A stretch of 64,000 bases of DNA, taken from UBA6165 sp044233745 (GTDB lineage: Bacteria; Bacteroidota; Bacteroidia; Flavobacteriales_D; Crocinitomicaceae). The position numbers were made by a program, and so were the translations under genes. Location: contig JBIIJN010000002.1 in the NCBI GenBank assembly GCA_044233745.1, positions 62,001-126,000 on the forward strand, given 5' to 3'. Shown one piece after another: positions 32,293-41,177 of this stretch (the first letter of the stretch is position 1; each line of letters opens with the position of its first letter). Below the pieces are notes generated by a model, which was not told the DNA's origin, searched no databases, and worked only from the letters and a program-made list of their open reading frames with translations.

Positions 32293-33603
32293 CTAATACG
32301 CTACATCTATCTTCAACTTTTGACCCTTTACTTTAGCGCTGCGCAGTTTATTCAGCAGTGATTTTACGTCTTTTGATTTTACGGAAGCATAAGAGGTGTA
32401 ATCCAAAACAGCAATCACACCAACTTCTTCTTTGGTCAATTCGCCTTGTTTGCACAAGAAGCCGAAGAGGTCTATCTTGTTGATTTTGTTCTTTTTACCG
32501 CCACTGAAATACAAGGTTGTCCAGCCAGGATGCACGTATTTGTGGTGTGTTTCAATTTCAAAATTTTGGGTGGATGGCACTTCGAATTTCGCTCTTTTGA
32601 TGTCTTCCAAGAAAAGATAAGCGCTCCCGTTTTCTGTCATGCGACCGGTGCGACCATTTCTGTGGATAAAAGCATCCAATTTATCGGGTAAATTGGCGTG
32701 AATGATGTGTTTTACTTCAGGAATGTCCAAACCTCTAGAACCAATGTCTGTACAGACCAAAATGGGGGAAGTGTTGTTTCTGAATTTGATCAATGCCCGC
32801 TCGCGTTCGTCTTGCTCCAATCCGCCATGATAAGCTGCAACGGCCATGTTTTGTTCTTTGAGGAACGCCGAAATGTCCTCTACATCTTCTCTGAAATTGC
32901 AGAAAATGATAATGCGCTCTTGGTGAAATTGCGACGCCAAATGTTTGAAAGTATCCAATTTATCGCCAATGGTTTTTATTCCATATAGTGTTATGTCTGG
33001 CTGATCGTCTTGTTGGGTGCGGTCAATGAAAATTGGATTAGACAACGGAATGAAATCAGGGAATTGATGCATTTTTGTTGCCGATCCGAAAATGAGTTTA
33101 TTCAGATTACCCATTTCTTTGAAAATCGCGGAAATTTCCTCCTGAAATCCCATTTCAAGACATTTGTCGAATTCATCCACAATGAAAAATTGCACGCCAT
33201 TGAGGTTCAAATGCTCTCTTTCAATATGATCTACCAAACGTCCTGGCGTACCAACAACAACAGCTGGATTTGATGCCAAGTTGTTCTTTTCAGATTGCAG
33301 CGAATGTCCACCATAACAAGCCGTGATGCCAAATTCAGTTTTCAAAGATTTGAATACACTTTCAATTTGCGTGGCCAATTCCCGCGTGGGCGAAAGAATC
33401 AGTGCTCGAACACCATCTGTTGCCGATTCACTTCTCAAAAGTTCGACCAAAGGCAGTAAAAAAGCCAAAGTTTTGCCTGTTCCCGTTGGAGCATAAAGTA
33501 TGGTTTCGCGGTAATTTTTAAATTGTGCTAATGCTTCTTCTTGAATTGGGGTTAAAACGGTGATGCCCAATGGCGCCACAAGTTGTTCGATTTCTTTTCG
33601 CAT
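32293..33603 (-). CDS. DEAD-box RNA helicase, DbpA-like C terminus
   Basis: A 436-residue ATP-dependent RNA helicase. Motifs run in order: Q motif with LTPIQEEAL, Walker A APTGTGKT (about 41-48), PTRELA, TPGRLVD, VDEFDK in place of the textbook DEAD box (DEFD variant, about 145-150), SAT, then TDIGSRGLDIPEV and HRNGRTGR in domain 2. The last 80 residues resemble the DbpA RNA-recognition domain (about 360-436), which would point to ribosome assembly; this is moderate. The start at 33603 (MRKEIEQL) is chosen because a TACCTTTG promoter box lies four bases upstream; an earlier ATG at 33627 would lie before the promoter. Confidence 0.88.
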   Translation of the reverse strand: MRKEIEQLVAPLGITVLTPIQEEALAQFKNYRETILYAPTGTGKTLAFLLPLVELLRSESATDGVRALILSPTRELATQIESVFKSLKTEFGITACYGGHSLQSEKNNLASNPAVVVGTPGRLVDHIEREHLNLNGVQFFIVDEFDKCLEMGFQEEISAIFKEMGNLNKLIFGSATKMHQFPDFIPLSNPIFIDRTQQDDQPDITLYGIKTIGDKLDTFKHLASQFHQERIIIFCNFREDVEDISAFLKEQNMAVAAYHGGLEQDERERALIKFRNNTSPILVCTDIGSRGLDIPEVKHIIHANLPDKLDAFIHRNGRTGRMTENGSAYLFLEDIKRAKFEVPSTQNFEIETHHKYVHPGWTTLYFSGGKKNKINKIDLFGFLCKQGELTKEEVGVIAVLDYTSYASVKSKDVKSLLNKLRSAKVKGQKLKIDVAY

Positions 33604-33607
33604 GGTG

Positions 33608-33615
33608 CAAAGGTA
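33608..33615 (-). promoter_or_regulatory. Promoter -7 box four bases before the helicase ATG
   Basis: The minus strand reads TACCTTTG, then CACC, then ATG. By the spacing seen at rnpB, transcription would begin at or within a base of the start codon, so the mRNA would be leaderless. Confidence 0.55.
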
Positions 33616-33643
33616 GTTTGAATTCATGGATGAAATAAATATT

Positions 33644-33651
33644 TACCTTCG
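33644..33651 (+). promoter_or_regulatory. Promoter-like box four bases before the DUF2797 ATG
   Basis: TACCTTCG (one change from TAnnTTTG), then CTCC, then ATG at 33656. The spacing equals that of rnpB and of the divergent helicase, so a leaderless transcript is predicted. Confidence 0.45.
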
Positions 33652-33655
33652 CTCC

Positions 33656-34474
33656 ATGACTTTCGAAGGATTCTTAAAAAAAATGCCCGTTGCTTTAAAT
33701 GGCGATACGATTCAATACAAATTAGCAGAAACGATTGCCAATCAATGGGTTGGAAAAACGATTCAGTTGAGTTTTTTGCAAGAAATTCGTTGTGTGAAAT
33801 GCAGCGCTTCCATCAAAAAGACCTACAACGATGGCTATTGTTTTCCGTGTTTCGATTCAAGTCCGGAGAATTCGCCTTGTGTGATTCGTCCAGAATTGTG
33901 TCGTGGACATTTGGGAGAGGGGAGAGATGTGCAATGGGAACAAGAAAATCACAATCAGGCGCATGTGGTGTATTTGGCACAAACGGATACCGTGAAAGTG
34001 GGCGTGACCCGCAAGTCGAATTTGGTGAATCGCTGGATTGATCAAGGCGCACACAAAGCGGTCATTTTTGCGGAAACACCGAATCGCTACGAAGCTGGAC
34101 GCATTGAAGTGGCTATGAAAGATTTTTTCACCGACAAAACCAATTGGCGCAAGATGCTCACCAACGATTGCAATGAAGAAATCGACTTATTGGAAGAAAA
34201 ATGGCGTTTGGAAAATGCGCTCCCACAAGATTTGGGTGTCTTCTTTTCTGAGAATGATGAACTGCAAATTTTGAACTATCCTGTGCTCAAATATCCGCTC
34301 AAAGTGCAAAGCATGCAATTGGAAAAAGTCCCTTTGCTCACCAAAAAACTCATGGGCATCCGCGGACAATATTTCATCTTTGAGGATGGCAGTGTGTTGA
34401 ATATCCGCAAACATTCGGGGTATAAAGTGCGGATTGAAGAGGTAGAAGTAGATGGGCAGTTGGGGTTGTTTTAG
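33656..34474 (+). CDS. DUF2797 protein with zinc-ribbon-like and GIY-YIG-like segments
   Basis: A 272-residue protein of the DUF2797 family, whose function is unknown. A Cys cluster near the N terminus (CVKC ... CFPC ... C ... C at about 39-73) could bind zinc. The middle part, HVVYLAQTDTVKVGVTRKSN followed by RWIDQGA (about 101-129), resembles the start of a GIY-YIG nuclease fold (VYLx...VKVGxT...R..xQGA), which suggests nucleic-acid binding or cutting; this is inference. ATG 33656 is preferred over 33626 because a promoter-like box sits between them. The stop codon overlaps the convergent pyrG stop (TTAG). Confidence 0.72.
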   Translation: MTFEGFLKKMPVALNGDTIQYKLAETIANQWVGKTIQLSFLQEIRCVKCSASIKKTYNDGYCFPCFDSSPENSPCVIRPELCRGHLGEGRDVQWEQENHNQAHVVYLAQTDTVKVGVTRKSNLVNRWIDQGAHKAVIFAETPNRYEAGRIEVAMKDFFTDKTNWRKMLTNDCNEEIDLLEEKWRLENALPQDLGVFFSENDELQILNYPVLKYPLKVQSMQLEKVPLLTKKLMGIRGQYFIFEDGSVLNIRKHSGYKVRIEEVEVDGQLGLF

Positions 34475-36078
34475 GAGTCAGCCACCACCGCCTTCACAAA
34501 AGCTACAAAAAGCGGATGCGGATTATCCACAGTACTCTTGTATTCTGGGTGAAATTGCGCGCCAACAAACCAAGGGTGTTCGGGAATTTCAACGACTTCA
34601 ACCAAGTTCGATTCAGGGTTGATACCCGTAGCTTTCATGCCAGCCGCTTCAAATGCCTCAAGGTAGTCGTTGTTGAATTCATATCTGTGTCGGTGGCGCT
34701 CAGAAATACGGTTTTGTTGGTAGGCTTCAAATACCTTCGAACCATCCTTCAATTCGCAAGGATATGCACCCAAACGCATCGTGCCGCCATAATCCAAAAT
34801 CTGCTTTTGCTCTTCCATCATGCTGATAACAGGATGAGCAGCATCTTTATCAATTTCTGTGGTATGTGCACCAGTGTGACCTAATACATTTCTAGCGAAC
34901 TCAATTACAGCACATTGCATGCCCAAACAAATACCTAAGAAAGGCACTTTATTTTCTCTGGCATAGCGAATGGCTTCAATTTTTCCTTCAATGCCACGTG
35001 ATCCAAATCCGGGAGCAACCAAGATACCGTCTAAATTTTTCAAAGCATCGGCAATGTTGTTGGTATCAATTTTTTCAGAGTGAATCCATTCAATATTTAC
35101 TTTAACTCCATTGCTGGCGCCTGCGTGAATCAAGGCTTCGCTGATGGATTTATAAGAATCTTTCAATTCCACATATTTCCCAATCAAACCAATGTTCACC
35201 GTTTTGGTAGGGTGGTGCAAGCGATTCAAAAACTCTTTCCATTTGTCCAATTTTGGTTCGCTATCGGTTGGTAAGTTTAGTTTTTTGAGGACCACTTCAT
35301 CCAATTTCTCAGCCATCATCAACAAAGGCACTTCGTAAATGGATTTGGCATCTATAGACTCAATAACAGCGTTGATAGAAACGTTACAAAATTTGGCAAT
35401 TTTACCACGCAAACCTTCATCCAAATGATGTTCTGTTCTACAAACCAAAATATCTGGTTGCACACCCAACTCCAATAAAGCTTTCACGCTGTGTTGAGTA
35501 GGTTTGGTTTTCAATTCTCCAGCAGCAGCCAAGTAAGGCACCAAAGTCAAGTGAATCACCAAACAATCTTCTGGCAATTCCCAAAGCATTTGTCGAACTG
35601 CTTCAACATAGGGCAAAGACTCGATATCGCCAATAGTTCCTCCAATTTCTGTAATCACGAAGTCGTAATTGCCCGTTTGACCGAGGATTTGTATGCGTGA
35701 TTTTATCTCATCGGTGATGTGTGGAATCACTTGAACAGTTTTGCCCAAATAATCGCCACGACGTTCTTTTTCGATAACGGATTGGTAAATTCTGCCTGTA
35801 GTTACGTTGTTGGCTTGCGAAGTAGGAATATTCAAAAAACGCTCATAATGCCCTAAATCTAAGTCGGTTTCTGCACCATCGTCGGTCACAAAACACTCCC
35901 CATGCTCATAAGGATTTAAAGTACCCGGATCAATATTGATGTAGGGGTCTAATTTTTGGATGGTGGCTCTATAACCTCTGGCTTGAAGTAATTTGGCAAG
36001 AGATGCGGAAACAATTCCTTTGCCTAATGATGATGTAACGCCCCCGGTTACAAAAACGTATTTGGTACTATTTGACAT
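34471..36078 (-). CDS. pyrG: CTP synthase
   Basis: Makes CTP from UTP, ATP and glutamine, in the cytosol. The 535-residue protein has the synthase domain with KYVFVTGGVTSSLGKGI (P-loop, about 6-22) and DPYINIDPGT (about 45-54). The C-terminal class I glutamine amidotransferase domain has the nucleophile Cys in GICLGMQCA (about 383-391) and the His/Glu pair in FHPEYKS. The family length is normal. An exact TACTTTTG promoter box sits 29 bases upstream. The gene is convergent with DUF2797 and divergent from the exported protein at 36288. Confidence 0.98.
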   Translation of the reverse strand: MSNSTKYVFVTGGVTSSLGKGIVSASLAKLLQARGYRATIQKLDPYINIDPGTLNPYEHGECFVTDDGAETDLDLGHYERFLNIPTSQANNVTTGRIYQSVIEKERRGDYLGKTVQVIPHITDEIKSRIQILGQTGNYDFVITEIGGTIGDIESLPYVEAVRQMLWELPEDCLVIHLTLVPYLAAAGELKTKPTQHSVKALLELGVQPDILVCRTEHHLDEGLRGKIAKFCNVSINAVIESIDAKSIYEVPLLMMAEKLDEVVLKKLNLPTDSEPKLDKWKEFLNRLHHPTKTVNIGLIGKYVELKDSYKSISEALIHAGASNGVKVNIEWIHSEKIDTNNIADALKNLDGILVAPGFGSRGIEGKIEAIRYARENKVPFLGICLGMQCAVIEFARNVLGHTGAHTTEIDKDAAHPVISMMEEQKQILDYGGTMRLGAYPCELKDGSKVFEAYQQNRISERHRHRYEFNNDYLEAFEAAGMKATGINPESNLVEVVEIPEHPWFVGAQFHPEYKSTVDNPHPLFVAFVKAVVADS

Positions 36079-36106
36079 TGCGTTTTGCTTGTGTAACTAC
36101 GGGAAA

Positions 36107-36114
36107 CAAAAGTA
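36107..36114 (-). promoter_or_regulatory. Promoter -7 box for pyrG
   Basis: The minus strand reads TACTTTTG, an exact TAnnTTTG box. The leader would be about 24 bases. No clear upstream TTTG partner is seen. Confidence 0.5.
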
Positions 36115-36287
36115 CAACTATTCTTCATAGTGCTGAGCATTTTTTTGAAATAAACTTGGTAGATGTTATCATGACTCATTCATAATTCTCAATTTTACAT
36201 GCGCTGATTAGCCGAATATTTGTTTATATTTACCATTATTTTCGCTGAGCAAATTTGTTGTGTGGCGAGCCATTTATACTGAGAAAT

Positions 36288-37889
36288 ATGGGTGTTTTGA
36301 AAAGATTGAGTTTCTTGTTTTTTTTAACGATATGTCCTGTGTTTGCTGTGCCAATCGCTGCGCAAAACAACAGTTGGTATGTGAATTTGGCTGTCGAACC
36401 CATCAAAACGGACGATAGTGGAATCCCTAGAATTTTGTTTGCCGAACAAATGAACGATGGTTTTTTGGTGCTGCGCGAACAGGTGTATCGAGGTTTCAGA
36501 AAACGCAGATTTTTTATTGAAAAATTGGATTTGGAATTGCGCAATCGCATGCAAACAGAAATCACCAAGGATATCGACGAACAGCGCTTTGAAATTGAAG
36601 ATGTGATACGTGTCAATAACCGTGTTTTGGTGATTTCATCTGAGTTTTTACGCAACGATAAATCCTATGTTTTTTATGTGCAAGAAGTTGATTTTGAGCG
36701 ACTCTTGTTGTCTGACCGACTTAAGATTTTTAATTCCGAAAATGAAACAGGTTCCCTGAGATTTGACGTTAAATTTTCGCCAAACGAACAGAAAATCTTG
36801 TTTTCTTTCATTCCCCAGAAACGTGTTCCCTTGGTTGGGCGACAAGAAAACGACTACCGCTATGTGGTGGTAATGAATGCTGATTTGAGCAATATTGAAC
36901 GCAGCGAACGCATTGACATGACCGTTGATAAAATGGATTTCAATATCAATCATACCTTAATTGATGATGGCGGAGATTTATTTTTCTTGGGACAAAAAAT
37001 TGCAGATAAGAAAAGTGAAGACCCCAGTTTTGCGTTGTTGCATTTTCATGAAGGAGTTTTAAAAATGGGTAAATTCATTTTCAAAGAAGGGCTTTTACAA
37101 AATGCTAGAATTGAGTTTAATCCACAAGGCAATGTTTTGCTCATTGGTTATTATGCTGAAATCAAGCGCTTTAATGCAGGCGTCGGAGTGGTTTCTACAG
37201 AGTTTGACAGGTCATCCTTGGAGCATTACAATGTGCGCTTCGATTTGATTAAAAACGATGTGATGATGAATGGGCTTTCTGAACGACAAAAACGCAAGGC
37301 TGAACGTGAAATTGAAGCGGGACGTGATTTGAAATTGAACCGCGAAATTGTGCCCATTCAATTTGTTCGACATCCAAGTGGTGAAATCTCGATGATTGGA
37401 GAAATTCAATATTTGACCTATGAATCGAGCGGCGTGACTCAAGGAGGCGCCCTAAACAGAATTATTTACAACTATGAACACATTTTTGTGACGCGCATCG
37501 CTGAAAACGGGAAGATTCTCTGGTCGGTAAAAATCCCAAAAATGTACCGCGGCAGCATCGACCTCATTCAATCTTTTGAAGTATTGCTGAAAGGCGAGGA
37601 ATTGAATCTTGTTTTTAACGACAACACGGACAATTTTGAACCCAATCCCAAACGAGGCACAAGGTATTTATCACAGCGCTCTACCTTCAACTTTTTGGCT
37701 CGGGTAGAAGTAAGTGCAAGTGGTACATTAAAAACGCATAACGTTTTGGGCTACAATGCAGAACCATTCAATAAAATCAATATGTTGAGTATGTTCACAG
37801 ACGTTGCCAAAACCAATGCGCAACAACTCATTTTTTCAACTTCAGGTAGAATGGGGTATTACTATATTTTAGTTGGCAAAAACGACTAA
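36288..37889 (+). CDS. Exported protein of unknown function
   Basis: A 533-residue protein with signal peptide MGVLKRLSFLFFLTICPVFA. ATG at 36288 is preferred to the TTG at 36255, because it places basic residues directly before the hydrophobic core. I recognise no domain. The body alternates short beta-strand phrases (NRVLVISSEFL, QKILFSFIPQ, GDLFFLGQKI, GNVLLIGYYAE, EISMIGEIQYL) spaced 60-70 residues apart, which would fit a beta-propeller. A Lys/Arg-rich stretch with RKAEREIEAGRD lies near 340. The S9 peptidase follows 49 bases later with its own promoter box, so cotranscription is uncertain. A TATTTTCG box at 36237-36244 may be its promoter. Confidence 0.6.
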   Translation: MGVLKRLSFLFFLTICPVFAVPIAAQNNSWYVNLAVEPIKTDDSGIPRILFAEQMNDGFLVLREQVYRGFRKRRFFIEKLDLELRNRMQTEITKDIDEQRFEIEDVIRVNNRVLVISSEFLRNDKSYVFYVQEVDFERLLLSDRLKIFNSENETGSLRFDVKFSPNEQKILFSFIPQKRVPLVGRQENDYRYVVVMNADLSNIERSERIDMTVDKMDFNINHTLIDDGGDLFFLGQKIADKKSEDPSFALLHFHEGVLKMGKFIFKEGLLQNARIEFNPQGNVLLIGYYAEIKRFNAGVGVVSTEFDRSSLEHYNVRFDLIKNDVMMNGLSERQKRKAEREIEAGRDLKLNREIVPIQFVRHPSGEISMIGEIQYLTYESSGVTQGGALNRIIYNYEHIFVTRIAENGKILWSVKIPKMYRGSIDLIQSFEVLLKGEELNLVFNDNTDNFEPNPKRGTRYLSQRSTFNFLARVEVSASGTLKTHNVLGYNAEPFNKINMLSMFTDVAKTNAQQLIFSTSGRMGYYYILVGKND

Positions 37890-37909
37890 TTTAATTGCAT
37901 AGTTTTTCC

Positions 37910-37917
37910 TAAGTTTG
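37910..37917 (+). promoter_or_regulatory. Promoter -7 box for the S9 peptidase
   Basis: TAAGTTTG is an exact TAnnTTTG match, ending 21 bases before the ATG. No good upstream box is seen. Confidence 0.4.
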
Positions 37918-37938
37918 CCTCCAATAAATTCAATATAG

Positions 37939-40353
37939 ATGAACAAACTATTTCTTTTTTTAGCTGGATTGCTTAATTTTTCAGCATTCGCTCAACTCGA
38001 TGTGCAATACCAAATGCCGCCAGAGGAAATCCGAAAATTGGTAGATATTGTGCCCACACCTTCCATGATGATTGAGCAAACCAATCGCTTTGGAATCCTA
38101 TTCGAACGCAATGTTTTCAAGGGTTTGGATGAACTGGCTGAAGAAGAAATTCGCTTGGGTGGACTTCGCATTGATCCAGCTTCGAATGGACAATCGAGAA
38201 AAACCTATTACAAAAATTTGAAAGTTTTAGAACTGAAAACGAGCAACGAACGCCAAGTTTCTGGCTTGCCTAAAAATCCGCGTTTGTCCGATTTTGGAAT
38301 GTCGCCCGATGGCAAATTGATGGCATTCACCAATACCACAGACGAAGGTATTTTTCTTTACATTTTGAATGTGGAAACGGCTTCGGCTTCGGCTTTGGGC
38401 AAATCAAAATTGAATGGCGTGATGGGGAATCCTTTCACTTGGTGTCCTGATTCTAAATCGCTGTTGATTCAAGTGCTTCCAGAAAATCGCGTGAAGCCGA
38501 AAAAAGCTTTGCCTACAGGACCTGCCGTTCAAGAAGCTACGGGAAATAGTGCACCGGTTCGCACCTATCAAGACCTGTTGCGCAACAAACAAGACGAGGC
38601 GTTTTTTGAGTATTATGCCACTTCGCGTTTGGATAAAATTGAGTTGAATGCCAGTCAGAATATCTTTTTACCCGAGAGAATTTTCTCGGATATTGAATAT
38701 TCACCTGATGGTCAATTGATTCGAATTTCGTTTTATGAAAAACCATACTCTTACATTGTGCCTTACAATCGTTTTCCTGAGCAGACCAATGTTTACAACA
38801 CCACGGGAAAGTTGACGTATCAGTTCTACAGTAAGCCATTGATTGAAGAATTGCCCAAAGGATTTGATGCTGTGGAAAAAGGTCGCAGATATTTTTCATG
38901 GCGCGCTGATCATCCAGCAACTTTGGTTTGGTGTGAGGCGCAAGATGGGGGTGACCCGGCTAAAGAAGTAGAATTTCGCGATTTTGTGTACCAACATGCG
39001 GCGCCTTTCTCGGGTAGTCCAGAAATGATTGCCAAAACCAAATTGCGCTACCGTGGTATCACTTGGGGGAACATAAATACAGCCATTTTATTTGAAGGTT
39101 GGTGGAAAACCAGAGAAACGGCTTCTTATCTTTTCAGTCCAGGAAACACGAAGTTAGCCCCACGCTTGATCGAAAAACGTTCTACACAAGAGTTGTACAA
39201 ACAGCTCGGTAATTTTGCAACAGAATTGGATGCCAACGGGCGCTTCCGTTCATTGAAATTGGATAAAAAAGGCAAGAAATTGTACCTCACGGGTGAAGGT
39301 TATTCACCCGAGGGCAACCGACCTTTTGTAGATGAATTTGATTTGGCAACATTCAAAACCAAACGTTTGTGGCGCGCTGAGGGCAAATCAACTTACGAGG
39401 CAATAATTCGCGTTATTGATTGGGAAAAATTGACCTTAATCACTCGCATTGAAAGCCCTACAAGCAATCCGAATTACCATTTTAGAGTACTCGGACAGAA
39501 AACGACCAAGCAAATCACTTTTTTCCCGAATCCCTATGAGTCGTTTATGGGCGTGACCAAGGAAAAAATTGAATATACGCGTAAAGATGGCGTTGCGCTG
39601 AATGGAACATTGTATTTACCAGCGGGTTACAACAAAGAGAAGGACGGGCCACTGCCGGTTTTTATGTGGGCTTATCCTACCGAATTTAAAAGCGCCGATG
39701 AAGCGGGTCAGGTGAAAGAATCTCCACATAAATTCACGCAGTTGTTTTACGGTTCGCCAATTTACTGGGCAGCGCGCGGCTATGCTATTTTAGACAATGC
39801 CAGTTTTCCAATCATTGGCGAGGGCGATAAAGAACCCAACGACAGCTTCATAGAGCAGTTGATTGCCAATGCAGAAGCGGCCATCGATAAATTGGATGCC
39901 ATGGGTGTTGGCGATAGAAAGCGCATCGCTGTGGGTGGACATTCCTACGGGGCTTTTATGACTGCAAATTTGCTGGCGCACACCGATTTGTTTGCCGCGG
40001 GTATTGCACGAAGCGGGGCCTACAACAGAACCCTGACGCCTTTCGGGTTTCAATCTGAAGAACGCAGTTTTTGGGACGACCGAGACTTGTATTTGCGCAT
40101 GTCGCCTTTCACGCATGCTGATAAAATCAAAACACCAATTCTGTTGATTCACGGCGATGCCGACAACAATCCAGGTACATTTACCTTGCAAAGCGAGCGT
40201 TTGTTTGGTGCCATCAAAGGTTTGGGTGGCATAGCGCGTTTGGTTTTATTGCCGCACGAAAGTCATGGTTATGCGGCTCGCGAAAATATATTACACATGA
40301 TGTGGGAACAAGATCAGTGGTTGGAAACGTATGTGAAAAATCGTCGGGATTAA
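37939..40353 (+). CDS. Exported prolyl-oligopeptidase-family (S9) serine peptidase
   Basis: An 804-residue enzyme with signal peptide MNKLFLFLAGLLNFSAFAQ, so periplasmic or outer-membrane associated. Residues about 60-520 form the gating beta-propeller (PDGKLMAFTN, YSPDGQLIRIS). Residues about 540-804 form the alpha/beta hydrolase domain. The catalytic Ser is in GGHSYGAFM (about 678), the Asp in IHGDADNNPG (about 736) and the His in HESHGYAA (about 776). The GGHSYGA nucleophile elbow and propeller resemble the S9 branch that includes plant chloroplast glutamyl endopeptidases, so Glu specificity is possible but not shown. Confidence 0.9.
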   Translation: MNKLFLFLAGLLNFSAFAQLDVQYQMPPEEIRKLVDIVPTPSMMIEQTNRFGILFERNVFKGLDELAEEEIRLGGLRIDPASNGQSRKTYYKNLKVLELKTSNERQVSGLPKNPRLSDFGMSPDGKLMAFTNTTDEGIFLYILNVETASASALGKSKLNGVMGNPFTWCPDSKSLLIQVLPENRVKPKKALPTGPAVQEATGNSAPVRTYQDLLRNKQDEAFFEYYATSRLDKIELNASQNIFLPERIFSDIEYSPDGQLIRISFYEKPYSYIVPYNRFPEQTNVYNTTGKLTYQFYSKPLIEELPKGFDAVEKGRRYFSWRADHPATLVWCEAQDGGDPAKEVEFRDFVYQHAAPFSGSPEMIAKTKLRYRGITWGNINTAILFEGWWKTRETASYLFSPGNTKLAPRLIEKRSTQELYKQLGNFATELDANGRFRSLKLDKKGKKLYLTGEGYSPEGNRPFVDEFDLATFKTKRLWRAEGKSTYEAIIRVIDWEKLTLITRIESPTSNPNYHFRVLGQKTTKQITFFPNPYESFMGVTKEKIEYTRKDGVALNGTLYLPAGYNKEKDGPLPVFMWAYPTEFKSADEAGQVKESPHKFTQLFYGSPIYWAARGYAILDNASFPIIGEGDKEPNDSFIEQLIANAEAAIDKLDAMGVGDRKRIAVGGHSYGAFMTANLLAHTDLFAAGIARSGAYNRTLTPFGFQSEERSFWDDRDLYLRMSPFTHADKIKTPILLIHGDADNNPGTFTLQSERLFGAIKGLGGIARLVLLPHESHGYAARENILHMMWEQDQWLETYVKNRRD

Positions 40354-40355
40354 AA

Positions 40356-40440
40356 GTATCGTGATAAAATTAAAAGCATCGTGATAAATCACTACGGAAG
40401 TGAGGGGAGGAGCATCGTGATAAATCACGATGGAAGTGAG
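40356..40440. repeat. Tandem hairpin repeat after the S9 peptidase
   Basis: Three units of decreasing completeness: GTATCGTGATAAA at 40356, GCATCGTGATAAATCACTACGG at 40376, and GCATCGTGATAAATCACGATGG at 40412. The last contains a 9-base perfect stem (CATCGTGAT 40413-40421 and ATCACGATG 40424-40432, two-base loop). Units two and three both end in GGAAGTGAG or close to it. Confidence 0.8.
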
Positions 40441-40484
40441 TGTAGAATGAAGTGTATGTATTTTAGAATTGATAATTACAAGTA

Positions 40485-41177
40485 ATGATAAAATCTGTCA
40501 AAAAATATTGGCTTTCCGATGCGAGTTTTGTGTCGCAGATGTTCGTTTTGGCATTTTTGGTTTTCGTTTTGCCTATTCTGATTGAAGAGGGTTATTATTA
40601 TCCCTTGTTGATGCAAGCTATCTTTTTGGTGCTGCTTCTTTCTGGTTTGTTTTATGAACACAAAAACAAGTTGATTTGGATTGCGCTCATTCTGATGGGC
40701 TTGCAGATTTTTTTATTTGTGAACGATTTTCTCATCGATCAAGACACCAATTTCATGTTCAACATTGTTACCTTACTGAATGTGCTTTTGTTCATTTACA
40801 TCAATGTGAAACTGCTTTTTCGCGACAAGTGCATCAACTTTTACCGCATCATTGGTGCCTTGAATATTTACATGCTCATTGCTGTTTATGGTGCTTTGAC
40901 CACGGGTTTTATACACCACCTCAAAGGCAGTTCGATTACCGGAAGTATCGCGCTGCAAGGCAATGAATCTGACTATGCGCAGTTTATGTATTTCAGTTTA
41001 ACATCGCTTACTACAGTTGGTTTTGGAGACATCGTGGCCGAAAATATGGCTGTGAAAATGTTGGCCGTATTTTTATCTGCGGCGGGCATGCTGTTTCCAG
41101 CTATTGTTTTGGCGCGCTTGGTTTCTTTGGTGGATAAAGAGCCAGAAATTTTGGATGAAAATTTGGATGAATCATGA
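40485..41177 (+). CDS. Ion channel, potassium-selective type pore
   Basis: A 230-residue inner-membrane protein with about five helices before the pore (around 13-33, 40-57, 63-82, 90-110, 120-145). A pore loop with the selectivity filter TTVGFGD (about 182-188) and a final helix (about 193-216) follow. TVGFGD matches potassium channels. No regularly spaced Arg/Lys S4 helix and no cytosolic RCK domain are seen, so gating is unknown; the acidic tail (DKEPEILDENLDES) is short. The start of the alpha/beta hydrolase gene overlaps its stop (ATGA). Confidence 0.85.
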   Translation: MIKSVKKYWLSDASFVSQMFVLAFLVFVLPILIEEGYYYPLLMQAIFLVLLLSGLFYEHKNKLIWIALILMGLQIFLFVNDFLIDQDTNFMFNIVTLLNVLLFIYINVKLLFRDKCINFYRIIGALNIYMLIAVYGALTTGFIHHLKGSSITGSIALQGNESDYAQFMYFSLTSLTTVGFGDIVAENMAVKMLAVFLSAAGMLFPAIVLARLVSLVDKEPEILDENLDES

